NCBI RefSeq assembly: GCF_001500045.1
Contig: NZ_LQIX01000045.1
Coordinates: 217,879 to 281,878, forward strand
Source of the DNA: Mycobacterium sp. GA-1199
Lineage (GTDB): Bacteria > Actinomycetota > Actinomycetes > Mycobacteriales > Mycobacteriaceae
Direction: 5' to 3'
Length of the DNA stretch: 64,000 nt
In this document: positions 33,289-41,380 of the stretch, piece by piece
Layout of the letters: the number at the start of each line of letters is the position of its first letter
How positions within the stretch are numbered: position 1 is the stretch's first letter
Notes under the pieces: generated by a model
What the model saw: only the letters and a program-made list of their open reading frames with translations
What the model was told of the DNA's origin: nothing
Databases searched by the model: none
Translations under genes and position numbers: made by a program

Positions 33289-34149
33289 TCACCCGGCCGG
33301 CCTGGCGGAGATGCCGGGATGCACCTCGACGCGAAGCAGATCGTCACCGAGTTCGATCTGCCGGTCGAAGACCGACGCCGCCAGCGCGCGCCAGTCCTCT
33401 TCCTGCCCGGGCTCGATCGCGGGCACATAGTGGGTGAGGACCAGGATGCCCACCCCCGCGCGCGCCGCGGTTTCGGCTGCCTGCTCGACCGAGGAGTGAT
33501 AGTCGCAGATGTCGCGGATGCGCTGCATGGCCATCCTGTCGACCAGATCCTTGCGAATCACGGTGTGCACCAACGCACCTGCGCCCGCTGCGAGTTCGTC
33601 GAGGCTCTCGCAGGGGACGGTGTCGCCGGCCAGCACCACCGAGGCGTCGGCGTGCTCGACGCGGAAGCCGATGGTCGGGGTGACCGGGCGGTGGTCGGTG
33701 GGCGCGACGCGGATCGTCACGTCGTCGCGGTTCCACACCTCACCCTCGGTGTACTCGTGCACCTCCACCGGCGGCGGCGCCGTCAGGTCGGCGTGGTGCG
33801 CGATCCGGTATCCGATGTCGAAGCCGAACGCCTTGAGGGTGTGCTCGACCACCTCGGCGGTGCCCGGCGGTCCGATGATCTGCAGCGGGGGCTGTTCGGG
33901 CGTGAACGTCGACACCCATCGGGTGATGATCACGTCGCCCAGATCCGCGATGTGGTCGCTGTGCAGATGCGTCAACAGCAGCGCGGACAATCCGTTGGCG
34001 GGCGCGCCCGCGGCCGTCAGGCGTTGCTGCACACCGCGACCGCAGTCGATCAGAAACGTCTGCCCGCCCGCGCGCACAAGCGTCGACGGTCCGGCGCGGT
34101 GGGCGTCGGGGATGGGACTTCCGGTGCCAAGCAGTGTGATCTCGATCAT
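33289..34149 (-). CDS. Ribonuclease Z-like metallo-beta-lactamase protein
   Basis: A 286-residue MBL-fold phosphodiesterase of the RNase Z/ElaC type. It has IEITLLGTGSPIPDAHRAG, the zinc-binding LLTHLHSDHIADLGD (HxHxDH), the Asp in VVLAGDTVPCE and a His in LTHYVPA. The exosite loop for tRNA seems short, so it may cut tRNA 3' trailers or hydrolyse other phosphodiesters. The start at 34149 lies 7 nt after TATATG on the minus strand, so the mRNA is probably leaderless. Corresponds to Rv2407 by order. Confidence 0.9.
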   Translation of the reverse strand: MIEITLLGTGSPIPDAHRAGPSTLVRAGGQTFLIDCGRGVQQRLTAAGAPANGLSALLLTHLHSDHIADLGDVIITRWVSTFTPEQPPLQIIGPPGTAEVVEHTLKAFGFDIGYRIAHHADLTAPPPVEVHEYTEGEVWNRDDVTIRVAPTDHRPVTPTIGFRVEHADASVVLAGDTVPCESLDELAAGAGALVHTVIRKDLVDRMAMQRIRDICDYHSSVEQAAETAARAGVGILVLTHYVPAIEPGQEEDWRALAASVFDRQIELGDDLLRVEVHPGISARPAG

Positions 34150-34156
34150 GGCCCCA

Positions 34157-34162
34157 CATATA
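34157..34162 (-). promoter_or_regulatory. -10 box of the RNase Z-like gene (leaderless)
   Basis: TATATG on the minus strand, then 7 bases and the ATG at 34149. Confidence 0.5.
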
Positions 34163-34199
34163 CCCGAGCGGCGCGGCGAAGGGGACTTCGAAACCGGCC

Positions 34200-34254
34200 G
34201 AAACGGCATTCCGGCAGGTGTGTACTCGACTTTTCGCTGCTGGAATGCCATTTC
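34200..34254. repeat. Long imperfect inverted repeat between divergent genes
   Basis: 18-nt arms at 34200-34217 and 34237-34254 (core GGCATTCC/GGAATGCC) pair with two mismatches round a 19-nt spacer. It lies between the RNase Z-like gene and the CBS gene, about 50 nt from the first and 100 nt from the second, so it could be a shared operator or an RNA hairpin in an untranslated region. Confidence 0.6.
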
Positions 34255-34357
34255 GCGACTTCGCGGCCCGAGTGTGACCGGGTTGCAACCTCGCAAAGCC
34301 TTCCGCGCCGACGCAGTCCAACCTAGCCTGTGAGGAAGATCACGAGCGGAGGCAAGG

Positions 34358-34786
34358 ATGCGGATCGCGGACGTGTTGCGGAGCAAGGGCGCCGCGGTGG
34401 CCACGATAACTCCGGAGACGTCGGTCTCGGGATTGCTCACCGAGCTGGCGGTGCACAACATCGGCGCGATGGTCGTGGTGTCGCCTGACGGCCTGATGGG
34501 GATCGTCTCCGAGCGCGATGTCGTGCGGGCGCTGCACCGCCGAGGCGGCGAACTGCTCACCAAACCGGTGTCGGAGATCATGACCACGCTGGTGGCGACC
34601 TGCGCTCCCGACGATTCGGTCGACAGCCTCAGTGCGTTGATGACGACGAATCGGGTCCGGCACGTGCCGGTGATGGAGAACGGCAGGCTGGTGGGCATCG
34701 TGAGCATCGGCGACGTCGTCAAGACGCGGATGGAAGAGCTCGAAGCGCAGCAGGAGCAGCTGCAGGCTTACATCACCCGTGGCTGA
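34358..34786 (+). CDS. CBS-domain pair protein
   Basis: A 142-residue protein made only of two tandem CBS domains (about 1-60 and 70-128), with repeats of the type VVVSPDGLMGIVSERDVVRAL and VPVMENGRLVGIVSIGDVV. Such modules bind adenine nucleotides and report energy state to partners. GGAGGCAAGG precedes the ATG, so this gene has a leader; TAGCCT at 34324-34329 may be the -10 box. The following acetyltransferase gene overlaps by 8 nt, suggesting a common role. Corresponds to Rv2406c by order. Confidence 0.92.
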   Translation: MRIADVLRSKGAAVATITPETSVSGLLTELAVHNIGAMVVVSPDGLMGIVSERDVVRALHRRGGELLTKPVSEIMTTLVATCAPDDSVDSLSALMTTNRVRHVPVMENGRLVGIVSIGDVVKTRMEELEAQQEQLQAYITRG

Positions 34787-35384
34787 CGTCGAGGTCGCTC
34801 CGGCGGCTCGCCGGCATGTGCGCGAGATGTCTGCGGTGCTGGCGCGCGCGTTCTACGACGACCCGGTGATGAAGTGGATGCTGCCGAAGGACGCTGCGCG
34901 GGAGCGCGCGCTGGCACGGGTGTTCGCCACCATGACTCGCCACCATTTCCTGCGCACCGAAGGAGTCGAGGTCGCGGGCGGCCAGCGCATCGGGGCCGCC
35001 GCGCTGTGGGACCCGCCGGGCGAGTGGAGGCAGAGCGGGCTGCAGGAGCTGCGCATGATGCCGGCGTTCATCCGGGCGATGGGAGCCAATGTGCGGCGCG
35101 GTCAGGCGATGGCCGAGCTGATGAAGCAGCACCACCCCGAGGAACCGCACTGGTACCTGGGGGTGATCGGCAGCGACCCGACGGTGCGCGGCACCGGATA
35201 CGGGCAGGCCCTGATGCGCTCGCGCCTCGACCGCTGCGACGCCGAGCACGCGCCCGCGTACCTCGAGTCCAGCAACCCCGACAACATCGCCTACTACCAG
35301 CGCTTCGGGTTTGACGTCACCGGCGAGATCACGTTGCCCGACGGCGGCCCGCCCATGTGGCCCATGTGGCGGGAGCCACGATAA
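34779..35384 (+). CDS. GNAT-family N-acetyltransferase
   Basis: A 201-residue acetyltransferase. The acetyl-CoA-binding motif A is visible as YLGVIGSDPTVRGTGYGQALM (Q/RxxGxG/A), followed by the ESSNPDNIAYYQRFGFDVTGE block usual in GNAT enzymes. GTG start overlapping the CBS gene. Substrate unknown; coupling with a nucleotide-sensing CBS protein could indicate acetylation tuned to energy state, which is inference. Ends before a bidirectional hairpin. Confidence 0.88.
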   Translation: MADVEVAPAARRHVREMSAVLARAFYDDPVMKWMLPKDAARERALARVFATMTRHHFLRTEGVEVAGGQRIGAAALWDPPGEWRQSGLQELRMMPAFIRAMGANVRRGQAMAELMKQHHPEEPHWYLGVIGSDPTVRGTGYGQALMRSRLDRCDAEHAPAYLESSNPDNIAYYQRFGFDVTGEITLPDGGPPMWPMWREPR

Positions 35385-35424
35385 GACAGATGTGGCGGGC
35401 GCCGCGCTGACATCCCGCAAGCGT

Positions 35425-35489
35425 CCGCGAGCGACCGCGGATTGCCACGCGCGCGCGGCGTGTCGCGGGGCAGACGCGGTCACTCGCGG
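35425..35489. terminator. Nested-stem bidirectional terminator
   Basis: Outer 15-nt arms (35425-35439 and 35475-35489, CCGCGAGCGACCGCG and its complement with one mismatch) enclose a second stem CACGC/GCGTG (35446-35450, 35458-35462). It lies between convergent genes ending at 35384 and 35506. Confidence 0.65.
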
Positions 35490-35505
35490 AAAAGGGCGTG
35501 GGAGG

Positions 35506-36105
35506 TCAGCTCCAGGAGTATTCGGCGCGTAGCCGCGCGGCGACCACCTCGAACTTCTCCCGGGCCAGGATCGCCCCTTCGCGGCGGATACCGTCTTCGG
35601 GAACGTCGAGCACCCGGTCCAGCCGCACCCAACTGGCTCGCCCCTCGTAATCCCAGGTACCGGTGCCGATGCCCACCCAGTCCGGATCGTCTCGGTGGTG
35701 GTCCTGGCTGGAGAGCATCAGGCCGAGCAGCGTGGACCGGTCGCGGCCCACCACCAGAACCGGTCGGTCTTTGCCCTGCGTCGGGTCGTCCTCATAGACC
35801 ACCCACGTCCACACGATCTCGCCCGGGTCGGCCCGGCCGTCGAGGTCGGGGGCGTACACCACCTTGCGGGCGCGGTGGGCGGTCGGTACGAAGTGACGGC
35901 TGACCGGGCGTCCGGTCGTGATCGCCGGCGCCTCGTCCCGCGATGTGCCGGCGATCGCGTCCAGACCGATCCTGATGCCCTGCTGGATACCGCGCTGCAC
36001 GGTCTCGGACTGACCGATCTGACGGATGATCTTCGGCGCCTCGTTGAACACCAGATTCTCGGCAATCCTCTGGAATGTCTGCAATGGTCTCCAGGGCGCA
36101 GGCAT
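35506..36105 (-). CDS. PemK/MazF-fold family protein
   Basis: A 199-residue protein whose C-terminal half is of the PemK/MazF type: GEIVWTWVVYEDDPTQGKDRPVLVVGRD is the loop-strand pattern of that fold, and RASWVRLDRVLDVP resembles the later conserved block. The N-terminal 80 residues are extra. No antitoxin gene is adjacent and the protein lies in a conserved position (Rv2405 by order), so a free toxin is doubtful; a domesticated RNA-binding role is as likely. Start at 36105: TATGCT ends 7 nt upstream on the minus strand (leaderless); the ATG at 36117 is the alternative. Confidence 0.8.
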   Translation of the reverse strand: MPAPWRPLQTFQRIAENLVFNEAPKIIRQIGQSETVQRGIQQGIRIGLDAIAGTSRDEAPAITTGRPVSRHFVPTAHRARKVVYAPDLDGRADPGEIVWTWVVYEDDPTQGKDRPVLVVGRDRSTLLGLMLSSQDHHRDDPDWVGIGTGTWDYEGRASWVRLDRVLDVPEDGIRREGAILAREKFEVVAARLRAEYSWS

Positions 36106-36112
36106 ATTTCCG

Positions 36113-36118
36113 AGCATA
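36113..36118 (-). promoter_or_regulatory. -10 box of the PemK-like gene (leaderless)
   Basis: TATGCT on the minus strand, 7 bases, then ATG at 36105. The box overlaps an alternative upstream ATG, which argues against that start. Confidence 0.5.
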
Positions 36119-36171
36119 AGCGAGCGCGGCCCAGCACGATTGTGTGCTTCCGGCGCCGCCTGGATACGCTG

Positions 36172-38052
36172 GTGACACCCGAAGTCCGCCTTCACCAGGA
36201 GATTCCCATCAGCACTTTCGCCGATCAGACCTTCACGGCGCCGGCGCAGATCCGGAACTTCTGCATCATCGCCCACATCGATCACGGCAAGTCGACGCTG
36301 GCCGACCGGATGCTGCAACTCACCGGCGTCGTCGCCGATCGTGACATGCGCGCGCAGTACCTCGACCGGATGGACATCGAGCGTGAGCGCGGCATCACGA
36401 TCAAGGCGCAGAATGTCCGGCTGCCCTGGAAGCTTGGGGACGAGGACTACGTACTGCACCTGATCGACACCCCCGGCCATGTCGACTTCACCTACGAGGT
36501 GTCGCGTGCGCTGGAGGCGTGCGAAGGTGCGGTGCTGCTCGTCGACGCCGCCCAGGGGATCGAGGCGCAGACGCTGGCGAACCTCTACCTGGCCCTGGAC
36601 CGCGACCTGCACATCATCCCGGTGCTCAACAAGATCGACCTGCCCGCGGCCGACCCCGACCGGTACGCCGCCGAACTCGCCCACATCATCGGCTGCGAAC
36701 CCGACGACGTGCTGCGGGTCTCCGGGAAGACCGGCGCGGGTGTGGCCGATCTCCTCGACCACGTCGTGCGCGAGGTGCCCCCGCCGGTCGGCGACGCCGA
36801 CGCACCGGCACGGGCGATGATCTTCGACTCGGTCTACGACACCTACCGCGGCGTGGTGACCTACGTCCGCGTCGTCGACGGCAAGATTGTGCCCCGCGAA
36901 CGCATCAAGATGATGTCCACCGGCGCCCACCACGAATTGCTCGAAGTGGGAATCGTCTCGCCCGAACCCAAGGCCTCCGCGGGCCTGGGGGTCGGTGAGG
37001 TCGGCTACCTCATCACCGGCGTGAAGGACGTGCGCCAGTCCAAGGTCGGTGACACCGTGACGACCGCGCGCCACGGCGCTGCCGAACCGCTCACCGGGTA
37101 CCGGGAGCCTCGACCGATGGTGTACTCGGGGCTGTATCCCGTTGACGGCTCGGACTATCCGGACCTGCGCGACGCGCTGGACAAGCTGCAACTCAACGAC
37201 GCAGCGCTGACATATGAGCCCGAAACCTCAGTGGCGCTCGGATTCGGTTTCCGCAGCGGCTTTCTGGGCCTGCTGCACATGGAGATCACCCGCGAACGCC
37301 TCGAGCGCGAGTTCAACCTCGACCTGATCTCCACGTCGCCCAACGTCGTGTATCGCGTTGTGCAGGAGGATAATTCGGAAGTCACCGTGACCAACCCGTC
37401 GGACTGGCCGGAGGGCAAGGTCCGCACGGTCTACGAGCCGATCGTCAAGACCACGATCATCGCGCCCAGCGAGTTCATCGGGACCATCATGGAGCTGTGC
37501 CAGTCGCGGCGCGGCGAACTCGGCGGCATGGACTACCTCTCCCCGGAACGGGTGGAGCTCCGCTACACGATGCCGCTGGGCGAGATCATCTTCGACTTCT
37601 TCGACGCGCTGAAATCGCGCACCCGCGGCTACGCCAGCCTGGACTACGAGGAGGCCGGTGAACAGGAGGCCGACCTGGTCAAGGTCGACATCCTGCTGCA
37701 GGGTGAGCCGGTCGACGCGTTCAGCGCGATCGTGCACAAGGAGTCGGCGTACGCCTACGGCAACAAGATGACCACCAAGCTCAAGGAGCTGATTCCGCGC
37801 CAGCAGTTCGAGGTTCCGGTGCAGGCGGCGATCGGGTCGAAGATCATAGCTCGCGAAAACATCCGCGCGATCCGCAAAGACGTGCTATCGAAGTGCTATG
37901 GCGGGGACATCACCCGCAAGCGCAAGCTGCTCGAGAAGCAGAAGGAAGGCAAGAAGCGGATGAAGACCATCGGCCGGGTCGAGGTGCCCCAGGAGGCGTT
38001 CGTCGCCGCCCTGTCCACCGACTCGTCGGCGGCCGACAAGGCCAAGAAGTAG
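36172..38052 (+). CDS. lepA: Elongation factor 4 (LepA)
   Basis: Ribosomal GTPase that back-translocates or helps assemble ribosomes. The 626-residue protein has the G domain with AHIDHGKSTLADR, DTPGHVDF and NKIDLPA, then domains II, III and V-like and the LepA-specific C-terminal domain (YGGDITRKRKLLEKQKEGKKRM). The start is not certain: the GTG at 36172 is the nearest in-frame codon giving a mycobacterial-length leader (about 20 residues before QIRNFCIIAHID), with no clear ribosome-binding site. lppR follows after 6 bases. Confidence 0.96.
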   Translation: MTPEVRLHQEIPISTFADQTFTAPAQIRNFCIIAHIDHGKSTLADRMLQLTGVVADRDMRAQYLDRMDIERERGITIKAQNVRLPWKLGDEDYVLHLIDTPGHVDFTYEVSRALEACEGAVLLVDAAQGIEAQTLANLYLALDRDLHIIPVLNKIDLPAADPDRYAAELAHIIGCEPDDVLRVSGKTGAGVADLLDHVVREVPPPVGDADAPARAMIFDSVYDTYRGVVTYVRVVDGKIVPRERIKMMSTGAHHELLEVGIVSPEPKASAGLGVGEVGYLITGVKDVRQSKVGDTVTTARHGAAEPLTGYREPRPMVYSGLYPVDGSDYPDLRDALDKLQLNDAALTYEPETSVALGFGFRSGFLGLLHMEITRERLEREFNLDLISTSPNVVYRVVQEDNSEVTVTNPSDWPEGKVRTVYEPIVKTTIIAPSEFIGTIMELCQSRRGELGGMDYLSPERVELRYTMPLGEIIFDFFDALKSRTRGYASLDYEEAGEQEADLVKVDILLQGEPVDAFSAIVHKESAYAYGNKMTTKLKELIPRQQFEVPVQAAIGSKIIARENIRAIRKDVLSKCYGGDITRKRKLLEKQKEGKKRMKTIGRVEVPQEAFVAALSTDSSAADKAKK

Positions 38053-38058
38053 GCCGGC

Positions 38059-38778
38059 GTGCGCGCGGCGGCGATGACGGCGGCACTGGTGGGCGCATGC
38101 GCGATCGTCGCCGGCTGTTCGGCGTCCGCGGGCGAGGCGCCGGCCCCGCGGGTCGCCGAGGTCGTCAAACCGTCGCCGAACCGAATGCTCGACCAGGCGC
38201 TGCCCACCGCCGAGGAGCTGACCACGATGTTCGGGGCCGGAGGCTTCATGGGCCAGGTCGTCGAAGGTGGCGCCGACATGCTGCTGCAGGGTGTGCGCGA
38301 GGCCGAGGCGACACCGCTCGACTGTGTGAGCACCGGATACCGGTTGGAGAAGGTCGTGTATCGGGCCAGTCCGGTGCGGTCGGTGGTCAGCCAGTCGTGG
38401 GCCGGCGGTGACGCCAACGGCCCCACCGTCACCGGGTTCTTCGGGGTGGTCGAGTTCATCGACGCCGATGCCGCGCAGGAATTCTTCGCCACGTCGGCTG
38501 ACAAGTGGCACCGGTGCAACGGCCAGACCCTGGTGTTGAACCAACCCGAGCGCGGCGCACAGGGATCCAGCCGGATCACCGAGGTGGGCGTCGACGACGA
38601 GATCGTTTCGGCGGTGGTGATGCAGGACGCCGGATCGACGCTGCAGCGGGCCCTCGGTGTGGCCGGCGATTGCATCGTGGAGGTGGAGATCGCCGACGTC
38701 GCCGGACCCAGTCCGACCGGCGCCCGGCACGCGACCGCGGTCGCCGACCTGATGATGGACAAAATCGCCCAGTCCTGA
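38059..38778 (+). CDS. lppR: Lipoprotein with PknH-like extracellular sensor domain
   Basis: A 239-residue lipoprotein: signal peptide (1-18) with lipobox IVAGC (Cys20) and then the PknH_C-type domain, recognisable from the pattern MLDQALPTAEELTTMFGAGG..., C-terminal Cys residues forming disulfides (CVSTGYRLEK, WHRCNGQ, GDCIVEV). This domain occurs as the sensor of the Ser/Thr kinase PknH and in many mycobacterial lipoproteins; ligand unknown. It lies 6 nt after lepA as does lppR (Rv2403c) in M. tuberculosis by recollection. A degraded second copy of the domain follows directly. Confidence 0.9.
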   Translation: MRAAAMTAALVGACAIVAGCSASAGEAPAPRVAEVVKPSPNRMLDQALPTAEELTTMFGAGGFMGQVVEGGADMLLQGVREAEATPLDCVSTGYRLEKVVYRASPVRSVVSQSWAGGDANGPTVTGFFGVVEFIDADAAQEFFATSADKWHRCNGQTLVLNQPERGAQGSSRITEVGVDDEIVSAVVMQDAGSTLQRALGVAGDCIVEVEIADVAGPSPTGARHATAVADLMMDKIAQS

Positions 38779-38779
38779 G

Positions 38780-39262
38780 GACGCGGACGAGATTGTCGGC
38801 CACGCCGCGGATGTGCGGCAAGTCGGTCCCAATACCGCGGTGACTCGATTCGGCACGGCTTCGCGGCTGTTCGCCGCAGGTGCAGCCGCGCCATGTACGG
38901 CGCCGAGGGGCCGGTGTGTGGGCAGTGGGTGGACCGATGTGCGCGACCAGGTGGCGCGCGAACCCGACGACGACAACAACCACTGGGTCGAACAGACCGC
39001 GTGCTTTACACGTCGGCCGAGCATGCGCAGCGCTTCTTCGACGAGTCCAGGGCGCCGTGGGAGGGTTGCGCCGATTCCACTGTGGTCGTAGGCAGTTCGG
39101 AAGATTCGTACGTGTGGAAACTCAGGGAGGTCCGCACCGACGGAAAGATGATCACCCAGGTCACACCCCAACTGGATTCGACGGCTGGGCCTGCGAACAT
39201 GCATTGTCGACCGCGTCGAACCGGGCCGTCGAGGCGCAACCGGGTGTTTCACGGTCCCTTCA
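38780..39262 (+). pseudogene. Frameshifted relic of a second lppR-like (PknH_C-domain) gene
   Basis: Directly after lppR the three forward frames hold consecutive pieces of one PknH_C domain: DADEIVGHAADVRQVGPNT (frame of 38813), CSRAMYGAEGPV (frame of 38893), GSGWTDVRDQVAREPDDD and HWVEQTA (38921-39001), VLYTSAEHAQRFFDESRA to TDGKMITQV (39001-39178), then GWACEHALSTASN (39186-39221). At least three frame changes (near 38890, 38920, 39001 and 39180) are needed to read through. No signal peptide or lipobox remains. It explains most of the 546-base stretch without an intact gene between 38778 and 39325. Confidence 0.8.
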
Positions 39263-39312
39263 CGCCCCTGCAGCCTTTGTTGAGGCGGATGGCCGATGGC
39301 GGGGCGGCGAAC

Positions 39313-39318
39313 CACAAT
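39313..39318 (+). promoter_or_regulatory. -10 box of the 2-oxoglutarate oxygenase gene (leaderless)
   Basis: CACAAT, 6 bases, then the ATG at 39325. Confidence 0.4.
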
Positions 39319-39324
39319 GACCGT

Positions 39325-40317
39325 ATGCTTCCGGTTCTCGATCTTGCCCAGGCGGACACCCGGCCCGACCGGTTCCGGGCCCGCCTGCGCGAAGCCGCGC
39401 ACGACGCCGGGTTCTTCTATCTGGTGGGGCACGGTGTCCCGCGCGCGCAGATCGAACAGGTGCTCGGTCTCGCACGCGAATTCTTCGCCCTGCCGACGGA
39501 GACGAAGAACGACATCAGCCAGTTGAAAAGCCCGCAGTTCCGCGGGTATTCGCGCATCGGCGGTGAGCTGACCAACGGCCGGGTCGACTGGCGAGAGCAG
39601 ATCGACATCGGTCCGGAGCGGCCCGCCATCGACGGCGCCGAGGGCTACTGGCGGCTACAGGGCCCCAACCTGTGGCCGTCGGCGCCGGCGGGCTTCCGCA
39701 CCGCCTTCGAGGGCTGGACCGAAGCCCTGTCGGCCGTGGGGCTGCGGCTGTTGCGGCACTGGGCGGTCTCGCTGGGCGCGGCGGAGAACACATTCGACGC
39801 GGCATTCGCCGACCGCCCCGCCACCTTGCTGAAGGTCGTGCGATACCCCGGCACCGCCGACACCTCGCAGGGTGTCGGCGCGCACAAGGATTCGGGCGTG
39901 CTGACCCTGCTGCTGGTGGAGCAGGGATCCGAGGGCCTGCAGGTCGAAGGCGCCGCGGGGGAGTGGATCGACGTGCCCCCGCTGCCCGACGCGTTGATCG
40001 TCAACATCGGCGAACTGCTTGAGGTCGCGACCGGAGGCTATCTTCGCGCCACCCGCCACCGCGTGCTCGCACCGCCGCCGGGCACCGACCGCGTGTCTAT
40101 CCCGTACTTCCTCAATCCGGCGCTCGACGCGTTGGTCCCGATCATCGAGCTGCCGCCGCGGTTGGCGGAGCTGTCGCGCGGTGTCGAGGCCGATCCGGAC
40201 AACCCGATCTTCAACACCTACGGCGAGAATGCGTGGAAATCGCGCACCAGGGCCCATCCCGACGTCGCCGAACTGCATCACGGCATCACGCCGAAAGGCG
40301 TTGCGAGCGCCCATTGA
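39325..40317 (+). CDS. 2-Oxoglutarate/Fe(II) oxygenase, isopenicillin-N-synthase family
   Basis: A 330-residue non-haem iron oxygenase. N-terminal DIOX_N domain (LPVLDLAQADTRPDRFRARLREAAHDAGFFYLVGHGVP split over residues 2-40), then the jelly-roll core with iron ligands HxD in GAHKDSGVLTLLL and a distal His in LRATRHRVLAP, and the RxS co-substrate motif in DRVSIPYF. Proteins of this type hydroxylate or oxidise many small molecules; substrate cannot be read. The frame is open upstream across the pseudogene, but the domain begins at this ATG. Followed by a LysR gene 63 nt away. Confidence 0.9.
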   Translation: MLPVLDLAQADTRPDRFRARLREAAHDAGFFYLVGHGVPRAQIEQVLGLAREFFALPTETKNDISQLKSPQFRGYSRIGGELTNGRVDWREQIDIGPERPAIDGAEGYWRLQGPNLWPSAPAGFRTAFEGWTEALSAVGLRLLRHWAVSLGAAENTFDAAFADRPATLLKVVRYPGTADTSQGVGAHKDSGVLTLLLVEQGSEGLQVEGAAGEWIDVPPLPDALIVNIGELLEVATGGYLRATRHRVLAPPPGTDRVSIPYFLNPALDALVPIIELPPRLAELSRGVEADPDNPIFNTYGENAWKSRTRAHPDVAELHHGITPKGVASAH

Positions 40318-40367
40318 GGCGATTACATCGGGCTGATCGCAACCGTCGGCAATTGGGGATCGCGCAG

Positions 40368-40373
40368 TTATGT
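40368..40373 (+). promoter_or_regulatory. -10 box of the LysR gene (leaderless)
   Basis: TTATGT, 7 bases, then the GTG at 40381. No ribosome-binding sequence precedes the start. Confidence 0.5.
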
Positions 40374-40380
40374 TTCGCCC

Positions 40381-41337
40381 GTGTTCGATGTGCGCCGGTT
40401 GGTGGTGTTGCGGGAAGTTGTGAGCTGTGGCTCGCTGTCGGCGGCCGCGCTGGCGCTGAACTACACGACATCAGCTGTGTCACAACAGATCACCGCTCTG
40501 GAACGAGACATCGGTTCGACGCTTCTGGTGCGCGGCCCGAGCGGGGTGCGGCCGACGGCCGCGGGCATCCGGCTGCTCGAGCACGGCGACGTGATCATCG
40601 CGGCGGTCGCGACGGCCGAACGCGATCTGGCGCGGATGGCCGGCGCCCGGGCCGGTGCGGTGCGGGTCGCGTCCTTTGCCACCGCGGCCGCGACCCTGCT
40701 GCCCCGCGCGATCGCGCGTTTCCGCACGCTGTGCTCCGACATCGACGTCGCACTGGTTCCCGCCGACCCCGAGAAGGGCGTCGGGATGCTGGTGGCGGGC
40801 GAGGTCGACGCGGCGGTCATCACGGAGGTTCCCGGCGAGGACCCGGAGTTCCCGCGGGTCCACAGCGACGCGGTCTACGACGACGAGTTCTATGCGGTCC
40901 TGCCCGCGAGCCACCGGCTGGCGGCCGCGTCGGCGGTGCCGTTCGCGGCGCTGGCCGAAGAACAGTGGATCGTCAGCACCGAAACCGGGGTGTGCCCCGA
41001 TGTCCGGGTGTTCGAAAGAGCCTGCCGACACGCCGGATTCGCACCGTCGGTGACGTTCCGCGCTGAGGACTACTCGACCGTGCAGGGCCTGGTGGCCGCC
41101 GATCTCGGGGTGTCGCTCGTGCCGTCGCTGGCCGCTCACGGCGGTGTCCACCCCGGTGTGGTGTTACGGCGGATCGTCGGCCGTGCACCGGTGCGGCGCA
41201 TCTGCGTGGCTACCGCGAAGGCGCCTGCGGCCAACACACCGCTGACTACCTTTGTGTCTCTTATCCGCTCGGCCGGCGCCCACCTGCGTGCCGAGAGCGC
41301 TTACAGCGTTGCTGAACGCCCCTTCAGCGTCGCTTGA
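40381..41337 (+). CDS. LysR-family transcriptional regulator
   Basis: A 318-residue LTTR. The winged HTH is at the N terminus (VVSCGSLSAAALALNYTTSAVSQQITALERDIGSTLLVR, about 11-49) and the rest is the two-lobed effector-binding domain. GTG start downstream of a leaderless-type promoter. It lies between the 2-oxoglutarate oxygenase gene and, 43 nt downstream on the same strand, an SfnB-like acyl-CoA-dehydrogenase-fold gene; the latter pairing suggests it controls use of an organosulfur source, but no effector is known. Confidence 0.9.
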   Translation: MFDVRRLVVLREVVSCGSLSAAALALNYTTSAVSQQITALERDIGSTLLVRGPSGVRPTAAGIRLLEHGDVIIAAVATAERDLARMAGARAGAVRVASFATAAATLLPRAIARFRTLCSDIDVALVPADPEKGVGMLVAGEVDAAVITEVPGEDPEFPRVHSDAVYDDEFYAVLPASHRLAAASAVPFAALAEEQWIVSTETGVCPDVRVFERACRHAGFAPSVTFRAEDYSTVQGLVAADLGVSLVPSLAAHGGVHPGVVLRRIVGRAPVRRICVATAKAPAANTPLTTFVSLIRSAGAHLRAESAYSVAERPFSVA

Positions 41338-41380
41338 CCCCGGTTCCGCCCCACCGCTGACGATCTTAGATTGGCCAACC

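Noticed and set aside
38813..40317. Single gene spanning the long frame 38893-40317
   Set aside because: The first third is a frame-broken PknH_C relic; the oxygenase domain starts cleanly at the ATG at 39325.
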